Position numbers and translations under genes: made by a program
DNA from: Limnochordia bacterium
GTDB taxonomy: Bacteria; Bacillota; Limnochordia; DUMW01
DNA length: 8,519 bases
Direction: 5' to 3'
Assembly (NCBI GenBank): GCA_023230925.1
Contig: JALNWK010000082.1
Location: 1 to 8,519, forward strand
Notes under the pieces: model-generated
What the model was told of the DNA's origin: nothing
What the model saw: the letters and a program-made list of their open reading frames with translations, nothing else
The model's database searches: none
Part shown: positions 1 through 6,652 of the stretch, piece by piece
How the letters are laid out: the number at the start of each line of letters is the position of its first letter
How positions within the stretch are numbered: position 1 is the first letter of the stretch

Positions 1-122
1 CAAAGGAGTGGGTATGCGCTGGAGTGAGGAAGGGTTCAACCATCTACTTCACCTACGTTTGGATTGGGTAAACGGAAGATTTGATGACCAACTCTTCTCC
101 CCCCAATAACTAAATACGCCCC
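1..122 (+). mobile_element. Right end of an insertion sequence (partial)
   Basis: This segment holds the tail of a transposase gene and a short stretch after it. The element's outer border is inferred, not seen directly: LamG-type coding sense resumes at about 124-127 (Ala-Trp-Ile-Asn-Val). Read inward on the minus strand from there, the sequence begins GGGGCGTATTTAG, a plausible IS terminus. The border is therefore placed near 122, some 13 bases after the transposase stop. The matching left terminus and any target-site duplication lie outside the window, so the element cannot be assigned to a family by its ends. Confidence 0.5.
2..109 (+). CDS. Transposase, C-terminal fragment (ISKra4/ISLre2-like)
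   Basis: An open frame enters the window at base 2 and stops at TAA 107-109, giving 35 residues. It contains Gly-Met-Arg-Trp-Ser-Glu-Glu-Gly, then a helix-like His-Leu-Leu-His-Leu-Arg-Leu and Asn-Gly-Arg-Phe-Asp. The order 'G-M-R-W-S-x-x-G ... LR ... W/F' resembles the extreme C-terminus of DDE transposases of the ISKra4 and ISLre2/UPF0236 kind. This is recognition from memory of the family pattern, and the exact family is uncertain. The catalytic residues lie upstream, outside the window. The following LamG remnant is in a different frame and loses its N-terminus at this element, which fits an insertion. Confidence 0.5.
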   Translation, partial: KGVGMRWSEEGFNHLLHLRLDWVNGRFDDQLFSPQ

Positions 123-549
123 TGCGTGGATCAATGTCTCTGCGGGGGATGTCCGGGAGATCTTCAATGCCCGGGGTTCTGATGGTACCTGGATTTTCCA
201 TCCCGAAGTGCGAACCAACGGCAAGTATCGTTGGCTTGTGCGCACAAGCAACATGCAGACCGTTTTCGATATGCAGGTTGGAATGGTAGTTTGGGATGAG
301 TGGGTTCATTTCGCAGCAGTATATAGTGCCACCGAGGGATACGGGGCTGTGTATATCAACGGTGAGGAGGTATTCAAACAGGTAGTAAGCAGGGGAATGT
401 GTATGATGCAGGATTGGGATATGGGTGCTCGAATAGGGCTTACCATTGATGATGCAAGACCCTTCGGAGGGCTAATGGACGACTTCATCATTTGGAACAA
501 GGCACTGTCCTCCGATGAGATAAAGTCTGTGATGAAAAATGGAATATGA
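123..549 (+). pseudogene. LamG/concanavalin A-like domain gene, 5' part lost at an IS
   Basis: The frame is open from base 88 to TGA 547-549, but domain-like sense begins only at about 124 with Ala-Trp-Ile-Asn-Val-Ser. That is the usual second strand of a LamG/LamG_3 (PF13385-type) domain ('AWINVS'). It is followed by 'RGSDGTWIFH', 'WVHFAAVY', 'GAVYINGEEVF' and the closing 'GLMDDFIIWNKALSSDEI', all typical of this jelly-roll fold. About 141 residues remain, so the first strands and any signal peptide are missing. An in-frame GTG at 208 would start mid-domain and has no Shine-Dalgarno site, so expression as a working protein is unlikely. The subtype differs from the LamG-like modules at 5936-8184. 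The family call is secure; the disruption by the IS is inferred from the adjoining transposase end. Confidence 0.7.
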
Positions 550-767
550 ATGATTTGGTAGAAAACAGGTATTGAGACCAGCTAGCGTAGAATGTTCTGT
601 TGGTGGAGCTTCGTAAGGCTCACTAGCATGGACAAATTGGTCGATAACGGCCAAAATATAGAGCAAGAAAGGACAGTACTCATCTGTCGGAGATTACGGT
701 TATCATAGGTTGTTCGCATATTCTCAAGTATTACGCTGTTTATAAGAAATGCAGTATTGGGCGAGCC

Positions 768-792
768 CCGAATGTAGTACTGTACTGTTCGG
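768..792. repeat. Imperfect inverted repeat
   Basis: The outer arms CCGAA (768-772) and TTCGG (788-792) pair perfectly. They enclose a second self-complementary core around AGTAC/GTACT (776-786). There is no T-run, so it does not look like an intrinsic terminator. It could be an operator for a dimeric regulator or chance. Confidence 0.25.
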
Positions 793-887
793 TAATGGGA
801 TTTACACGAAGGACAATGCGTCGTAGTCATTCTATACGGAAACAATAAAGCTCAATAAGCGTAGTACTAGGGTATCAATATGTTGTT

Positions 888-918
888 GAAAGGAGCCCTT
901 TCATGTAGGGTGCCTTTC
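888..918 (+). promoter_or_regulatory. Leader hairpin upstream of the binding-protein gene
   Basis: The arms GAAAGGAGCCCT (888-899) and AGGGTGCCTTTC (907-918) form a 12-position stem with one A-G mismatch and one G-U pair, around a 7-base loop. A shorter alternative stem, GAAAGG (888-893) with CCTTTC (897-902), uses the same left arm, so two mutually exclusive folds are possible. No T-run follows, which argues against a simple terminator. It sits about 110 bases before the ATG at 1030 and may act as a leader structure or regulator-binding site. Function is inferred. Confidence 0.4.
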
Positions 919-1013
919 CGGGATATAACTACGAAAGAAGGAACTACTAATATATCAGGATCTAAAAGAAAATGGAGAACGGTTCAAAGCCGTATGGTGG
1001 AGTCTTAAAAATG

Positions 1014-1021
1014 AGGAGGAG
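1014..1021 (+). promoter_or_regulatory. Ribosome binding site for the 1030 gene
   Basis: AGGAGGAG at 1014-1021 is a near-perfect Shine-Dalgarno sequence, 8 bases before the ATG at 1030. It fixes that start. Confidence 0.85.
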
Positions 1022-1029
1022 ATTCTTTT

Positions 1030-2322
1030 ATGCACTCACGACGAACGATCTGCTTTGTACTTGTACTTGTTCTAGCAATGATAGCGGGAACTGTTTATTC
1101 ACAAGAGCCGATAGTGCTAGAGCATATGGTGTGGCAATTCATGTTCGGAGAAGACATCGAATTTCTAGAAGAGCTTGCTGATGAGTTTATGGCGTTGAAC
1201 CCAGACATTGAGATCAGGCTCGAAATTCAACGAAATGTTGTTGATGCCTTAACGGTTAGAACGGCTGCCGGAATTCCCCCTGATGTCATAGCTATCTCAT
1301 CTTTCGATGCCTTGCAGTTTGCCCTTAAGGGTATCCTTCTCGATCTTACTGAACTGATGGAAAACGATCCTGATTTTCATGAGGATGCCTTTATTCCAGG
1401 TATGTTGCAGTCGTATACATACGAAGGTGAGTCGGTTTTGCGCTATGGAATGCCGTACCAAGTCCTAACCTGGACGGCTAGCTATAACAAGAGTCACTTT
1501 GATGAAGCTGCCATACCATATCCCGAAGAAGGTCCGAAATGGACGTGGGAGACAGCTCGTGAGTTAGGACGAAAGTTAACACAAAGGACACCGGAAGGGT
1601 CTACGAAGCAGTATGGACTAGTAATAGATGGTAGTAAGCGCGTTGACTGGGCGTATTGGATGGCCCTTACTCATCAGGCGGGTGGTGGCATCTTCGACAA
1701 GATTGTTGGTCCTAGTTCATCAAACTTCCAGTCCCAGGCAGCCCGTGATGCAATAGATTACCTTATGTCGCTCTATGACGAAGGAGTTGCTCCCCTGTGG
1801 GTTAGTGAACCGGGCAACATAGGTATTTCCTATAATAATGTTTCTATTTCCCTCCACGACATACCGTCGACAATAGATAACTATAAGATTACTCTAGGCA
1901 AATCTGCAAGTGTTGGACATATTCGGCAACCTATGGGTCCGGTTCAAGATGGATGGTTTTCTGATGGACAGGGGTTCGCAATTCATTCGCAAAGCAAGAA
2001 TATGGACGCGGCTTGGGAATGGGTTAAGTTCCTTACACTTCGAAAGGAAAGTGGGGAAAAGCTTGTTGATGATCGTTCGCGTATCAATGCCCTGCGTGAG
2101 AATCTCACTTATTATGCAGAACACTCGGATCTCTTTACAATCCAGGCTGTTTTGGATGCAGTAAGTAATCCCAATAATGTTCCACGTTTTGTGGTTACGG
2201 ATCCCCGATTCTGGTCACAGGTTGTTAATATACAAATGCAGCACGTAGCAACAAAACAGACCGGGTTAGAAGCGGCACTAGCAGAAATTGATCGTCTGTC
2301 GGGTGGTTTCTTGGCTCACTAG
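1030..2322 (+). CDS. ABC transporter sugar-binding protein, family 1
   Basis: This 430-residue protein is a periplasmic solute-binding protein of the bacterial family 1 type (SBP_bac_1, CUT1 sugar importers), expected to bind an oligosaccharide and deliver it to a membrane permease. Residues 1-24 form a Sec signal peptide (two Arg, a Val/Leu-rich core, cleavage near Val-Tyr-Ser|Gln). No lipobox is present, so a soluble periplasmic protein is expected. Family hallmarks are the helix 'LEELADEF...NPDIEI' (47-62), 'TAAGIPPDVIAIS' (78-90), 'LLDLTELM' (103-110), 'MPYQVLTWTASYNKSHFDEAAI' split over 141-162, the 'W-T-W-E-T-A' segment at 171-176 and 'QGFAIHS...AAWEWVKFLT' (314-336). Length is normal. 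The start is set by AGGAGGAG 8 bases upstream. No permease or ATPase gene follows; a terminator at 2337-2373 ends the unit. The family call is firm; the sugar cannot be told from sequence. Confidence 0.92.
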   Translation: MHSRRTICFVLVLVLAMIAGTVYSQEPIVLEHMVWQFMFGEDIEFLEELADEFMALNPDIEIRLEIQRNVVDALTVRTAAGIPPDVIAISSFDALQFALKGILLDLTELMENDPDFHEDAFIPGMLQSYTYEGESVLRYGMPYQVLTWTASYNKSHFDEAAIPYPEEGPKWTWETARELGRKLTQRTPEGSTKQYGLVIDGSKRVDWAYWMALTHQAGGGIFDKIVGPSSSNFQSQAARDAIDYLMSLYDEGVAPLWVSEPGNIGISYNNVSISLHDIPSTIDNYKITLGKSASVGHIRQPMGPVQDGWFSDGQGFAIHSQSKNMDAAWEWVKFLTLRKESGEKLVDDRSRINALRENLTYYAEHSDLFTIQAVLDAVSNPNNVPRFVVTDPRFWSQVVNIQMQHVATKQTGLEAALAEIDRLSGGFLAH

Positions 2323-2336
2323 TGCGTTTGTGTATA

Positions 2337-2380
2337 AAGGCTCAGTAGTTCGGCACTAGTGCTACTGGGCCTTCTATTTG
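2337..2380 (+). terminator. Rho-independent terminator-like hairpin after the binding protein
   Basis: The arms AAGGCTCAGTAG (2337-2348) and CTACTGGGCCTT (2362-2373) pair over 12 positions with a single G-U wobble, around a 13-base loop. A short, imperfect T-rich tail (CTATTTG) follows. The hairpin begins 14 bases after the stop codon at 2322. It probably separates the binding-protein transcript from the sialidase-like gene, with partial read-through possible because the tail is weak. Confidence 0.65.
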
Positions 2381-2387
2381 GAGGTGA
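2380..2387 (+). promoter_or_regulatory. Ribosome binding site that selects a TTG start
   Basis: GGAGGTGA at 2380-2387 lies 7 bases before the in-frame TTG at 2395. The only longer alternative, GTG at 2359, falls in the loop of the preceding terminator hairpin and has no Shine-Dalgarno site. Confidence 0.75.
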
Positions 2388-2394
2388 GTTTCGA

Positions 2395-3519
2395 TTGCAG
2401 TGGATTAGCGAGGTGACCTATCAAGACCCTTCGACGAAAACATACTTGGGTAGTCCTAGTTTGGTTAGAACACCTAGTGGTCATATCTTGGCGACACACG
2501 ACTACTTTGGTCCTGGATCCCCGCGGAACCATGAAGGGGAGGAGTGTCTAACGACTGTATATCGGTCTGAAGATGATGGTAAGACTTGGAACCAGATAAC
2601 TCATATTGTAGGAGCGTTTTGGAGTAGCCTTTTTGTTCACAAAGACATGGTTTACCTGTTGGGGACTTCTGCGCATAATGGGCATATTGTGATCCGTCGT
2701 TCGAGTGATGAAGGAAATACATGGACGCATCCCTCTGACTCAAAGTCAGGACTGCTTTTTCGTGGTGGGCCAGGGCAAATTGGTCCGAACTACCACTGCG
2801 CACCGACTCCGGTTGTCAATATTCATGGTAGGTTATATCGAGCGTTTGAGAATATAGATCCCCCGGTGTTTGCATCGGGTTTTCGGTCTTTTGTGATTTC
2901 GTGTGATGCTGGAGCGGATCTACTTGATTCTGGCAATTGGCGTAAGAGCAACGAGTTAGTATATGACCAAGATGCGGATCCGGAAGATTGGGGAGGCTCT
3001 GCCGGGGCGGGTTGGCTCGAAGGCAATATTGTTGAGACACCTTCTGGTGAGATATGGAACATCCTTAGAACACGGACAACACCGGTCGTTGATCGCGCTA
3101 CTATTATTCGTGTCGACGAAGGTGGACTTCGGGTTTCATGTAGTCCTTTTGATTACATCGAATTTCCAGGTGGCAAAACCAAGTTCACCATACGGCATGA
3201 TTCTACGACAGGCAGATACTGGACCTTATCGAATCCGTGTGTTAATCCTGTTTATCATTTCCAGAGAAATGTGCTTGCCTTGTTTTATTCTAATGATTTA
3301 CGGCGATGGCATTACGTAAAGACGTTAATGGATGATGATAATGGTCTGTCCGAACCAGATGCGGCACAAAAAATAGGTTATCAGTATGTTGACTGGCAAT
3401 TCGACGGAGACGACATCATTTACCTAGTTCGTACTGCATATGGAGGTGCACACAATTTTCATGACTCCAATCGAATTACATTCGGCAGGGTTAATGACTT
3501 CAGAGACCTCCCCTCATGA
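2395..3519 (+). CDS. Sialidase-like beta-propeller (BNR/Asp-box) glycosidase
   Basis: From the TTG at 2395 this gives 374 residues, a usual size for single-domain sialidase-superfamily propellers. Two Asp-boxes (S-x-D-x-G-x-T-W type) are clear: SEDDGKTW at 58-65 and SSDEGNTW at 103-110. Other visible elements are 'SLVRTPSG' (22-29), 'APTPVV' (136-141), 'GRLYRAFE' (145-152), 'WLEGN' (207-211, Glu209), 'ILRTRT' (223-228), 'KFTIRHD' (263-269), 'WQFDGDDIIYLVRTA' (334-348) and the ending 'DSNRITFGRVNDFR' (357-370). Several Arg, Glu and Asp residues could form a sialidase-like active site, but I cannot assign the catalytic set, and the substrate need not be sialic acid. The N-terminus shows no signal peptide, so action in the cytoplasm on imported sugars is likely. 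Starting at GTG 2359 would add a short hydrophobic stretch, but the ribosome binding site does not support it. The next gene starts 40 bases downstream, so co-transcription is likely. Confidence 0.8.
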   Translation: MQWISEVTYQDPSTKTYLGSPSLVRTPSGHILATHDYFGPGSPRNHEGEECLTTVYRSEDDGKTWNQITHIVGAFWSSLFVHKDMVYLLGTSAHNGHIVIRRSSDEGNTWTHPSDSKSGLLFRGGPGQIGPNYHCAPTPVVNIHGRLYRAFENIDPPVFASGFRSFVISCDAGADLLDSGNWRKSNELVYDQDADPEDWGGSAGAGWLEGNIVETPSGEIWNILRTRTTPVVDRATIIRVDEGGLRVSCSPFDYIEFPGGKTKFTIRHDSTTGRYWTLSNPCVNPVYHFQRNVLALFYSNDLRRWHYVKTLMDDDNGLSEPDAAQKIGYQYVDWQFDGDDIIYLVRTAYGGAHNFHDSNRITFGRVNDFRDLPS

Positions 3520-3546
3520 TCTCGAATGATACGCTATGCTAAAAAG

Positions 3547-3552
3547 AAGGAG
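3547..3552 (+). promoter_or_regulatory. Ribosome binding site for the 3560 gene
   Basis: AAGGAG at 3547-3552 stands 7 bases before ATG 3560. The upstream in-frame ATG at 3536 has no such site, so 3560 is preferred. This removes eight residues and leaves a normal signal peptide. Confidence 0.7.
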
Positions 3553-3559
3553 TAGATTC

Positions 3560-6500
3560 ATGATACCGAAATGGTCTTCTAGATACGTCGTACAGCTTAC
3601 GCTTGGGGTAATACTTGGTTTTCTTTTAGCTATGTCTTGTGTTTTGGTAGTTGCCGAAGGAGGAGAGCAATCGATTTTCACGATTATCGCAACGACAACC
3701 AACACAAAAGGAGCTTTCAGTAACGCACCAGTGCAGTTGAATCTATCATTTCCTGAAATATTAAGGGCGCTTGGGGTTGAAGGAAAAGTTGATCCTCGGT
3801 CTATTCGTGTCCAACAAGATGGTTTTGATGTTCCTTTTCGATTAAGTGATTCTATACTTTCTACAGGCGAAGGAACGGTATCTTGGAGGAAAAACATTAA
3901 TGGCGAGGAGGATTTTGCAATTCTTTTTGCGCTGGAAGAGGAAGGAGTAGACTATGATTACCCGAAGCACATTCCTCTCATTGGCAACGGTGATTATTTT
4001 ACGTATGGTCTTCGGGGCACTGTGGGGGACTTTGTTGGTTGGTTAGCTCATAGAGTGGACATCGTCGACTGGTATGGAACAGGCGAAAACCTCATTCTAG
4101 TCTCTGGTCATGAAGGGACTCATCAAGCTGCCGCTTCTCTCTTTCGGCTTGAAGGATTTACGTCGGAAGGGTCACCGATAATCCGTCAAGTTTTACCTAT
4201 TCCGATTCAGGAAAGTATCGTTGTAGCAGACTTTCGGGAGAATGGTTTGTTTGATCTTCTGGCATTTTCCACCTCCCATTCTAATATCATTTGGCATCAG
4301 AACATTGGAGCCCCTGGAGCTCCGGAGTTTCTGCAATCGGAACTGCTCACAGCGGGTGGGACTGTCTATAGTCCTGGCCGTGGAAATGCTATCCGTGGTA
4401 TCGAGGTTGTTGACTGGACAGGAGATGGTCGTAAGGATCTCCTTATTGGGACAAGCGAAGCGTCGGGAACCTACGGTGCCATTTACCTGTTGGAGAACAT
4501 CGGATCATCGGAGCAACCCAAATTTGCGGCACCAAGGGTCCTTCAAGCCGAAGGTGAATTGATTAGGATTGATCGTGGGTTTGTACGCCCCGCTGCATAC
4601 GACTCGGATGTAGACGGTGTTTATCATCTTATTACGGGAAATCGTTTGGGCGACCTTCTTTTTATTAGGAACGTCGGCGAGAAAGGCGACCCACGGTTAT
4701 TACCGCCTGTAAACGTTTTTGATGCCGACGGTGAATCCATGCGCTTGCCATACCAAATGCACTATGTGGTTGTTCACGACCTTGATGGCGATGGTTTGCA
4801 GGATTTGCTTATCGCCCCGGATGAACCATTTCTATTGTATGCCAAAAACACAGGAAGGACGAAGGATGGCATACCAGTGTTCGATGACCCGGTGCCTTTC
4901 CAGCAGGTTGATCCGGCGCTAAGCCCTGGTTCCCTGGCGGTACCACAGTTTGTATCGCTACTTGACGGAGAGGGTCCTTCCATCGTAGCCGGAGCTAGCC
5001 CGGGATATGTTCACCTGTTTAGGAACCAAGGACAGGGGTTGCTACCGGAATTTGATCAGGGGAAGCGTTTGCAAATTAAAGGAGAAACGGTGCGCATTCA
5101 GGCAGGTCCAACAGGTTCATTACTAGGTCCAAGTGAGGCAAATTGGGGTTATACTGCACCCTTAGTAACAGATTGGACTCATAATGGACAGCTAGACATT
5201 GTTCTAGGTAGTATCCTCACCAACTATCGTGTATTTGCCGATTTGATCTTTGAACCTGTTTTTGAGGCAACGGCTCAGAAATTTGTCCTAAACGAGTACG
5301 GGGGGCCTTTCCGTACCGTTCATCGGGTAAGACCAGCGGCTGTTGACCTTGACGGAAACGGTCTCAATGGTTTTCTTGGTCTTGACCCGGGGGGATTCCT
5401 GTCATATTGGGATCGCCAAGATGATCCATTTCGGGTGGGACCGGCGAGACGATTAGAGTTTGACACTGGCGAGGAAATTAAGCTTTCTCCACCACTAGCT
5501 GAAGGCGGGGCATCTGGACGCATTAAACTGGCTATTGGTGATTGGAATGGCGATGGTGTATGGGATATTGTTCTAGGAACGCCCATGACCCATCTAAACG
5601 ATTATGCTCCTTTTCGGCACGCAACGGTTTTTGTGCTTGAAAACGTCGGTTCGAACACCGAACCAAGGCTTAGAAAACCGGAGCCGATCAAGACTGGGAA
5701 CGGAAATTATCTTTGGTTCGGCATCCACTCTGCTGCGCCCGCATTGGTCGATCTTGACGGGGATGGTCATCTAGATCTCGTGGTTGGGAGTGAAAATGGT
5801 CGGCTTTATTACTATGCCCGCTCTTATCTCGAAGGTGAAACGACGGTTGAAATCAAGACAGTTTGCGGAGGTCCCGAAGCAGCGTTCCTGACGATGGCAG
5901 AACTGAGTCTAAGTCCCATCGGTATTCCAACGGAAGGGATGCAGCTTTGGCTTCGGGCTGATCATGGGGTCCACACTGATACCGGTGTAGTGACTATGTG
6001 GGAAGATCAGTCGGGCCGTAACCATGATGCCATGGCGGAGCCGGGACTTGAACCCGTTTTGCTGACGTCAGGCATCGCAAATCTTCCTGCCATTAGCTTT
6101 GATGGTTCTCGCTCTTGTTTAATTGTTGAACACGATGACGGTCTAAACGCGGGAGACGGACTTAGTGTATTCGTTGTATATCGCTATTACGGAGGATTTC
6201 GTCTTGCACAAAAACGAGACAATAATAATGGAATCACCAATAGTGCGTGGTTCCTCATGCCTCAAAACGGTCTTGCTATTGGTGGGGCATATCGAAACGA
6301 AGGTAATGCCGCATTTCCTGCAGTGATACCACAGTTACAAAGTAATGTATACAACGCAGAGCATAACGAAATCCGGATCTTCCGCAATGGTGTGTTGCTT
6401 ACGACACTGTATGGGGTTGAACCTCAAATTGCGAACGAAGATGCTCTTTATATTGGAAAGCGCAACTATGCTGGGTTTACAGAAGGTTATTTGAAAGGCG

Positions 6501-6592
6501 AGATAGCGGAGTTGATCATTTATAATCGCGCGCTCTCCGATATTGAACGGTGTGAGGTCGAGGCTTATCTAAAACGGAAATACGGTTTATAG
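3560..6592 (+). CDS. Large exported VCBS/FG-GAP propeller protein with C-terminal LamG-like module
   Basis: This is a 1010-residue exported protein. Residues 1-32 form a signal peptide (Lys4, Arg8, a long hydrophobic core, cleavage near Val-Val-Ala|Glu-Gly). Residues about 35-135 are a beta-rich N-terminal region with no motif I can name. Residues about 140-760 carry VCBS/FG-GAP calcium-binding loops: DWTGDGRKDLLIG (285-297), DLDGDGLQDLLIA (407-419), DWTHNGQLDIVLG (538-550), DLDGNGLNGFLG (596-607), DWNGDGVWDIVLG (661-673) and DLDGDGHLDLVVG (731-743). Weaker copies lie near 170, 224, 348 and 468. Between them are the usual 'N-I/V-G-S...P-x-F/L' connectors. Such repeats build an integrin-alpha-like propeller, generally used for binding. 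Residues 793-1010 are a LamG/concanavalin A-like module of the 'LWLRAD...W-x-DQSG' type. The same module recurs alone in the next two genes. No catalytic motif is seen. A surface or extracellular glycan- or protein-binding role is inferred. Confidence 0.85.
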   Translation: MIPKWSSRYVVQLTLGVILGFLLAMSCVLVVAEGGEQSIFTIIATTTNTKGAFSNAPVQLNLSFPEILRALGVEGKVDPRSIRVQQDGFDVPFRLSDSILSTGEGTVSWRKNINGEEDFAILFALEEEGVDYDYPKHIPLIGNGDYFTYGLRGTVGDFVGWLAHRVDIVDWYGTGENLILVSGHEGTHQAAASLFRLEGFTSEGSPIIRQVLPIPIQESIVVADFRENGLFDLLAFSTSHSNIIWHQNIGAPGAPEFLQSELLTAGGTVYSPGRGNAIRGIEVVDWTGDGRKDLLIGTSEASGTYGAIYLLENIGSSEQPKFAAPRVLQAEGELIRIDRGFVRPAAYDSDVDGVYHLITGNRLGDLLFIRNVGEKGDPRLLPPVNVFDADGESMRLPYQMHYVVVHDLDGDGLQDLLIAPDEPFLLYAKNTGRTKDGIPVFDDPVPFQQVDPALSPGSLAVPQFVSLLDGEGPSIVAGASPGYVHLFRNQGQGLLPEFDQGKRLQIKGETVRIQAGPTGSLLGPSEANWGYTAPLVTDWTHNGQLDIVLGSILTNYRVFADLIFEPVFEATAQKFVLNEYGGPFRTVHRVRPAAVDLDGNGLNGFLGLDPGGFLSYWDRQDDPFRVGPARRLEFDTGEEIKLSPPLAEGGASGRIKLAIGDWNGDGVWDIVLGTPMTHLNDYAPFRHATVFVLENVGSNTEPRLRKPEPIKTGNGNYLWFGIHSAAPALVDLDGDGHLDLVVGSENGRLYYYARSYLEGETTVEIKTVCGGPEAAFLTMAELSLSPIGIPTEGMQLWLRADHGVHTDTGVVTMWEDQSGRNHDAMAEPGLEPVLLTSGIANLPAISFDGSRSCLIVEHDDGLNAGDGLSVFVVYRYYGGFRLAQKRDNNNGITNSAWFLMPQNGLAIGGAYRNEGNAAFPAVIPQLQSNVYNAEHNEIRIFRNGVLLTTLYGVEPQIANEDALYIGKRNYAGFTEGYLKGEIAELIIYNRALSDIERCEVEAYLKRKYGL

Positions 6593-6652
6593 GAAAAATA
6601 GGTATCCGCGATGGTTGGGTTAGTACCGTCAAGCCAGATATGTAGCTTTGAG

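Larger units (their letters stand above)
550..1029. other. 480-base stretch without a convincing gene
   Basis: Between the LamG remnant and the binding-protein gene no reading frame on either strand has a credible protein pattern with a ribosome binding site. The stretch contains an imperfect inverted repeat at 768-792 and a better hairpin at 888-918. It also contains two direct copies of GTAGTACT (774-781 and 861-868), and the Shine-Dalgarno site for the next gene at its end. I found no -35/-10 pair with acceptable spacing that I would defend. It probably holds the promoter and leader of the 1030 gene. Confidence 0.5.

Noticed and set aside
208..549. Intact small gene starting at GTG 208
   Set aside because: Coding sense of the LamG domain continues upstream of 208 in the same frame, and no Shine-Dalgarno site precedes the GTG; it is part of a truncated gene.
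582..845. Minus-strand open frame of 87 codons in the 550-1029 gap
   Set aside because: No ribosome binding site and no protein-like pattern; the composition looks random, so it is not reported as a gene.
968..1008. GGTTCAAAGCCGTATGG resembling a group II intron domain V segment
   Set aside because: The 34-base domain V hairpin with its complementary arm and GAAA-type loop is absent, and no intron reverse transcriptase is nearby.
972..1181. Open frame on the + strand overlapping the start of the binding-protein gene
   Set aside because: It has no ribosome binding site, lies mostly in another frame of the clear binding-protein gene, and its translation shows no recognisable pattern.
2474..2803. 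Minus-strand frames inside the sialidase-like gene and similar shadows elsewhere
   Set aside because: They lie opposite well-recognised coding sequence and lack start signals and domain patterns.
3585..3642. Lipobox in the large propeller protein (Leu-Ala-Met-Ser-Cys)
   Set aside because: The residues before Cys27 do not fit the usual Leu-Ala/Ser-Gly/Ala-Cys order well, and a good signal peptidase I site (Val-Val-Ala) lies a few residues later.
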